The notes under the pieces: model-generated
Database searches by the model: none
What the model was told of the DNA's origin: nothing
The model's input: only the letters and a program-made list of their open reading frames with translations
Source of the DNA: Isoetes taiwanensis
Lineage: Eukaryota; Streptophyta; Lycopodiopsida; Isoetales; Isoetaceae
Direction: 5' to 3'
Length of the DNA stretch: 64,000 nt
NCBI GenBank assembly: GCA_021234155.1
Contig: JAJEKV010000100.1
Coordinates: 224,116-288,115, forward strand
Made by a program: the position numbers and the translations under genes
Part shown: positions 59,901-64,000 of the stretch, piece by piece
Layout of the letters: every line of letters starts with the position of its first letter
Numbering within the stretch: the first letter of the stretch is position 1

Positions 59901-62015
59901 CAATCAGGATTATAAACTAACTTTCATTGTAAACTATGTGCTAAGAATTATAATATATTTTGATGAAGATTTTTAAACTGAAAGCTTTGTCTCTTCAACA
60001 ATGCTTAATTAGAACAACTCTTTCTTGCTCTATGATTTCACACTCTTTGTCTTTCCTATGTTTGATTTTCTTAGTACTTATATTAAGCTTGCAAAAAGAC
60101 AAACTATATTTCCTTCTATTTTCAACAATAAATACTTATTGAGTTTTCAAATTTAATGTCTCTCTCCTCAAAACAAGCATTTTTTTTGTTTTGCCCTCTT
60201 TTAAAAATGTAAAGGCTTCAAAAATGTTGCTTTTTTAGGGGTTTTCGAATGCTAATTGCTCAACAATCTATTTTGCTCCCTATTTTGTCTGTTTTTTTCA
60301 AGTTTTCAATTTTTATAAAGGAATCTTTCAAACACACTTCTTAAATAAGTGCGTTTCATTTTAAACCTTGTTTATTGGCAATGTGTCTCAAACTCACCAA
60401 TTTCCACAAAACTCTCAGACCCATCTAAACCAATTTAAAGAATGAATGACTGCTGCCAAGCAATAGAATATAACTATGAGATAAATTGACCTCTGCCAAG
60501 CAATTTCGACCAGATGTAGACAACTTTGATTGCTTTTTCTATAAATTTGTCATTTCGGCCTTTGTCATGCAATTTCGACCTGATCTAATGTAGGTGTCCA
60601 TGTTTACAGCAGAAAATTAAATCAAGCTCACAATATGACAATTGAACACCAAAATACTAACCTAATCCTCTGAGATGCTCACGGTAAAAGCTTTCCCGAC
60701 CCTTTTTCTGTGATGGCTTCTAAGATTTGAGGCTTCCTCTAAAGTCAAAAATCTGCACATAAACCAACATGTGTACTATGTATGTCATTTTGCAGTTTGA
60801 TTCTTGGAGCTAGAAGATGATCTTTTGACCCAAGTAATTGCAAGAAGTCCAGAGACCCATGCATGAAGGAATTCTCAGGTGGGGTTTTGCTTTTGATCAA
60901 TTGAGGTGCTATGAGCTGCCATGAGTAGTCTGCACATGATTTTTGCATGTGCATGATTATGAAACTGTTGGAGACTCATAAGACTATGGAAGTAACCAGT
61001 CATTTGAAACCATATCTGAAAGGGCTAATTCTAAGTCAAGAAGGTCTGAAATCACTTGAAAAGTGCCAAGATAGCTTGAATCTACAGAATTGGCATGTCT
61101 TGAACCTTCTTTGCTGGACGTCTACAAGTTTTGAAACTAACCGATCACGTTTCTTTTTCTGTTGTTTATATTCGTTTGGTAGAGTTGTCTCTATATTTTC
61201 TTGGTTAGTATTTTGTTGCTAACCTAAGGAGTTAATTAAAGAATAAACCTTTTGAATGGGACCCAGTTGCCTTGTATGTGGATGGAACCAGTGATGACTG
61301 CCACAGATTGCTCAGAATAATCACAAGAATTGTAACAGTAAAGAAATGCATTACTTTGAATGATTGTAATCTAAATAAATTAGTATGAAATATAAGGGTT
61401 GATAACTCTAAAGTGGTAAAGAACCTGACAGATCGACCTCTGAGATGGCTCTTAAGTAGATCCTCCTTGATAGGAGTAAAGGAGAATATGAGCATCTGGG
61501 TAGCTAATCGGTAAGTTGAGCATGAACAATGAAGCTCAAGAATTGTGTCATCTGTACTGTTTTGGCTCCTAAAGGTGGAGCTATGATTCAAAATAATGTG
61601 GCAAGGATTACATGCAATTGCGGTCATTATGTTACATTGATTCTTAAAACAAGGTTGCATATTAAACGGGAGCAAATCATTGAAACGGGAGCAAAAGGAA
61701 TATTCCTCAAAGATTCCTTTTTTTTCCTAAAAAAAAAAAGCTTAAATGAGGTAAAACTTTTATTTTGGTCATAAAATTGCATTTTGACCCCCCCAAAACC
61801 ACTTATTTTTTTGTGCAAAGAGAAAATTGACTATGTCAAAGTGATACTTTTCCTAACAGTTAGAATTTACACGGAGTGTGTTTTTAGAGAAAACCACTAA
61901 TTTAAATGTACGTCCTAGACAACATTTTGTTAGCTTGGATTATATTTCAGAAAAGGTACTTTTAGGTTACAATGAGTCATTCTTTAATGATATAATATTT
62001 CAAAATACCAAAATT
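59901..62015. other. unrecognised AT-rich region
   Basis: It has no palindromes of the first type. A 147-codon minus-strand frame at 61675-61232 has no recognisable domain. The right end of the methyltransferase element should lie in or before this stretch, but no terminal inverted repeat could be identified by eye. Confidence 0.35.
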
Positions 62016-62519
62016 ATATTCTGGAATACTCTATTGCTATTCGAGTATAATAGAAGTGTATTCCGGAATACAGTTTTGTTTTTGCTCGAATCCAAAGTGT
62101 ATTCCGGAATACACTTTTGCTGTACAAGTTTTTGACACTCAACAGTGATCTTGCAATTTTCCAGGTCTTTCGAGTTTTCAGCATTTTCAATGACCTTGCA
62201 ATTTTTTTGTTTCAATTGATTTGAATGACCTCGCAATTTTGTTTGTTTTTTTATGTGGGGATACGGGAATATAGTTCTAATTAACGAAGGGATTAGCGAA
62301 AGGAACAAATAAGATAACAACAACTAGATTTTTTAGCATTTTCAATTTATTTTGATGACCTTTCAATTTTTTTTGTTTTGTTTTATGTGGATACAGGGTC
62401 GTGGTTTTAAATAATAAAGGGATTTTGATTTTTTTGTATTTAAAATCAGGGATACTGGATTTTGGTTACAAATCATAAGGGGAAATGTATTCCGGAATAC
62501 ACTTTGTATTCCGGAATAC
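62016..62519. repeat. second palindrome cluster (GTATTCCGGAATAC)
   Basis: Exact 14-bp palindromes lie at 62058-62071, 62487-62500 and 62506-62519, and within a longer 24-bp perfect palindrome at 62094-62117 (AAAGT/ACTTT arms). A variant (TATATTCTGGAATAC) is at 62016-62030. The core TTCCGGAA fits the inverted TTCnnGAA pair of a heat-shock element. Other sequence with a partial tandem duplication of about 170 bp (near 62170 and 62335) separates the two groups. Confidence 0.85.
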
Positions 62520-62529
62520 GTTTTGGTAT

Positions 62530-63004
62530 TTCTTTTTCTGGCTTTGTTGAAGGCGATCTTCATTTGCAGATCTCGGGCTACAATTTCAAAGTGGCAATGG
62601 CCTTGGCATTCATGCTGGCTACAGGTTGAGCTATGGCGCTGGCCTTCAAAGTCTGTTTGTGCAGTTTAGGGTTTTTGTTCGATTTCGGCCTGTGTTGAAG
62701 CATCTGGCGACTTGGTTGGAGCATCTGACGACTTCTAAGCTTCTGCTAGGTAATTTTCGCAGAGCTTTCTTTCCTAAATCCCTATCCCTGTGCGAAAATT
62801 GGCTATGGTGGAGTCGAGAAGGTCCTCTCCTTCCTTTCTAAGGAAAATTTCTTTTTGTTTGCTCGACTTAAAAGAAAACATTAGGAAATCGGGGAAACAG
62901 ACTCCACTCCCAGAAATTTCATTCATCCAGCCCCCTTTTGTGATATGTCATTCCAGATCCCTCATAGTGTGCTGCCTTCAACATTTAAAGTGAAGGCCTG
63001 TAAG
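62530..63004. other. upstream region of the cupin exon
   Basis: A possible 5' exon or intron sequence of the cupin gene lies here. The expected N-terminal cupin segment (an HPEGG-type motif) is not seen in any frame. Frames at 62626-62841 and 62790-62993 are not convincing. Confidence 0.3.
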
Positions 63005-63417
63005 CACTTTCAATTTATTTCCTTTTTCTAAGTGGATGCATATCTCGTTTGCACCGCATTCCATCAGCAGAAGTTTGGCATTTCTACTATGGAGATCCTT
63101 TGACAGTGTTTGAGATTGATAAAGCTGGAAACACCAAGCACATGATTTTAGGACTTGATTTAACTGCTGGACAGAAGCCACAATATGTTGTTCCACGGTT
63201 GGTTTGGTTTAGGGCATATCCAACTAAAGATATAGATATTAAAGATGGGATTTCTGTAAAGTTTGAACCAAGAGATCCTGAACATCATTACTCACTTGTT
63301 GGCTGCACTGTGGCACCAGCATTTCAGTTTGAGGATTTTGAGCTAGCCACTCGTATTGACCCTGTAAACAAGTATCCTCTAGCTAGCCCATTTATTGAGC
63401 TACTAACTGATCCATAG
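63005..63417 (+). CDS. Cupin_5 (DUF985) protein, C-terminal exon
   Basis: The reading LSIYFLFLSGCISRLHRIPS, AEVWHFYYGDPLTVFEID, MILGLDL.AGQKPQYVVP, LVWFRAYPTKDIDIKDG, EHHYSLVGCTVAPAFQFEDF, ELATRID matches the plant DUF985 cupin family (RmlC-like beta barrel; biochemical role not established). A TAA at 63001-63003 in this frame is bypassed if the exon starts after an AG at 63003-63004. The stop is TAG 63415-63417. The N-terminal third of the family is missing and must lie in upstream exons outside the recognised sequence, or is lost. No internal lesions are present, so this may be a functional host gene. Confidence 0.85.
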
Positions 63418-63578
63418 AATGAACAAATTTGAGCTTCTTAAGTTGCTTTGACAAGCAGATTCAAAATGGCAAATAAAGTGGCTGCTATGAAAAATATTGA
63501 TTCCATTCCTGTCTTTATGTAGATCCAATTAGACACTGGCCTTGTGCTTGGCAAAATCTGATATACTATTTGCGGAAG
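63418..63578. other. 3' flank of the cupin gene
   Basis: AT-rich sequence without coding signal follows the stop. It includes AATAAA at 63472-63477, about 55 bp downstream, a plausible polyadenylation signal. Confidence 0.45.
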
Positions 63579-63880
63579 CGTAAACATACATGTCAGTATA
63601 CAACATCATCACATAGCCACCTCGAAGGGTGGCTCATCCATATCTGCATAGACAAAGATTAGCACATCACATATGGGGATTCTACCCAAGGCTCCGACGC
63701 CAGGGAATGACTGACGGCTTGGGTCTCCAGAGTTCATTGCAGACAGAATTCATGGCAATGGATTTGGCTGGCATGAGAACATGGCTTAGGGTAGTCCACT
63801 CCATCTGCCCCTCCTGTGCACACTTTGCAGAGTAGGTTGAAAAGTGTTGGGACCTGACTGTAGCCCGCCGGATGCATAGA
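63579..63880. repeat. dispersed repeat, copy 2
   Basis: It is the partner of 8869-9165 in the same orientation, with the same blocks in the same order. It begins about 160 bp after the cupin stop. The sequence to the end of the window shows nothing recognisable. Confidence 0.8.
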
Positions 63881-64000
63881 GGACTCAAACCCCCAATCCC
63901 ACCCAAGATACGTGACTGATTAGGTCATTAGATCACATGGCATTGCTTGCTTTCTCCTCTCCTAGCCAGTTCCGTTCGGGACCTGTATTGCATGCAGTTA

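Noticed and set aside
61232-61675. 147-codon minus-strand open frame.
   Set aside because: No motif, no codon pattern and no splice or promoter context. The length is possible by chance in AT-rich DNA without a stop-rich frame.
63880-63900. GGTTTGAGTCC on the minus strand resembles a tRNA/SINE B box.
   Set aside because: No A box at the right distance, no cloverleaf and no poly-A tail were found.

Overview
This window looks like repeat-dominated nuclear DNA of a land plant. The support is GT-AG introns in a hand-built gene model, Ty1/copia and Ty3/gypsy chromovirus remnants, a plant-type Cupin_5 (DUF985) gene end, and large stretches of AT-rich low-complexity and satellite-like sequence. A fern or other seedless plant is my guess; nothing in the window proves it. 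No tRNA, rRNA, CRISPR array or bacterial operon was found.

Layout. 1.1-5.8 kb is a decayed copia element on the minus strand with two recognisable LTRs, a primer-binding site, a Gag zinc knuckle and a GAG-pre-integrase motif. 6.35-7.3 kb is a broken gypsy RT/RNase H fragment. 8.9-9.2 kb is a dispersed repeat that recurs at 63.6 kb. 13.2-14.7 kb is a tandem array of about 220-bp units, with an orphan unit at 26.0 kb. 16-25 kb is mostly low-complexity tandem repeats and unrecognised sequence. 26.2-37.3 kb holds a composite repeat: a TA microsatellite, an AGATTC-rich array and a conserved module of about 0.55 kb, with four module copies. 38-46 kb is unrecognised sequence with small tandem repeats and a gypsy PPT/LTR edge. 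46.6-51.7 kb is a chromovirus on the minus strand with gag, protease, RT, RNase H, integrase and chromodomain, disabled mainly by nonsense mutations. 51.8-53.4 kb carries two intact, ATGA-overlapping minus-strand ORFs of unknown function.

The most interesting part is 53.9-59.9 kb. A transposase-like gene on the minus strand is divergent from a seven-exon plus-strand gene. That plus-strand gene encodes a ParB-like domain followed by a bacterial-type beta-class DNA methyltransferase (DIPY then FSGSGTT). Every non-coding part of this two-gene unit that I could delimit, except the two shortest introns, carries copies of one palindrome, GGTATAAATTTATACC: the shared upstream region, introns 1, 2, 3 and 6, and the 3' end. 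There are 21 exact 12-bp cores and three one- or two-base variants, regularly spaced within each cluster and absent from the exons. I read this as a mobile element that carried its own DNA modification and/or DNA-binding protein together with an array of its sites, comparable in logic to VANDAL anti-silencing or ParB/parS. The copy here is decayed, with three in-frame stops and two frameshifts in the methyltransferase and one homopolymer frameshift plus a missing C-terminus in the transposase.

The right end has a second palindrome cluster (GTATTCCGGAATAC, 62.0-62.5 kb) upstream of the cupin exon at 63.0-63.4 kb. All gene models are read by eye from the sequence; no database search was possible.
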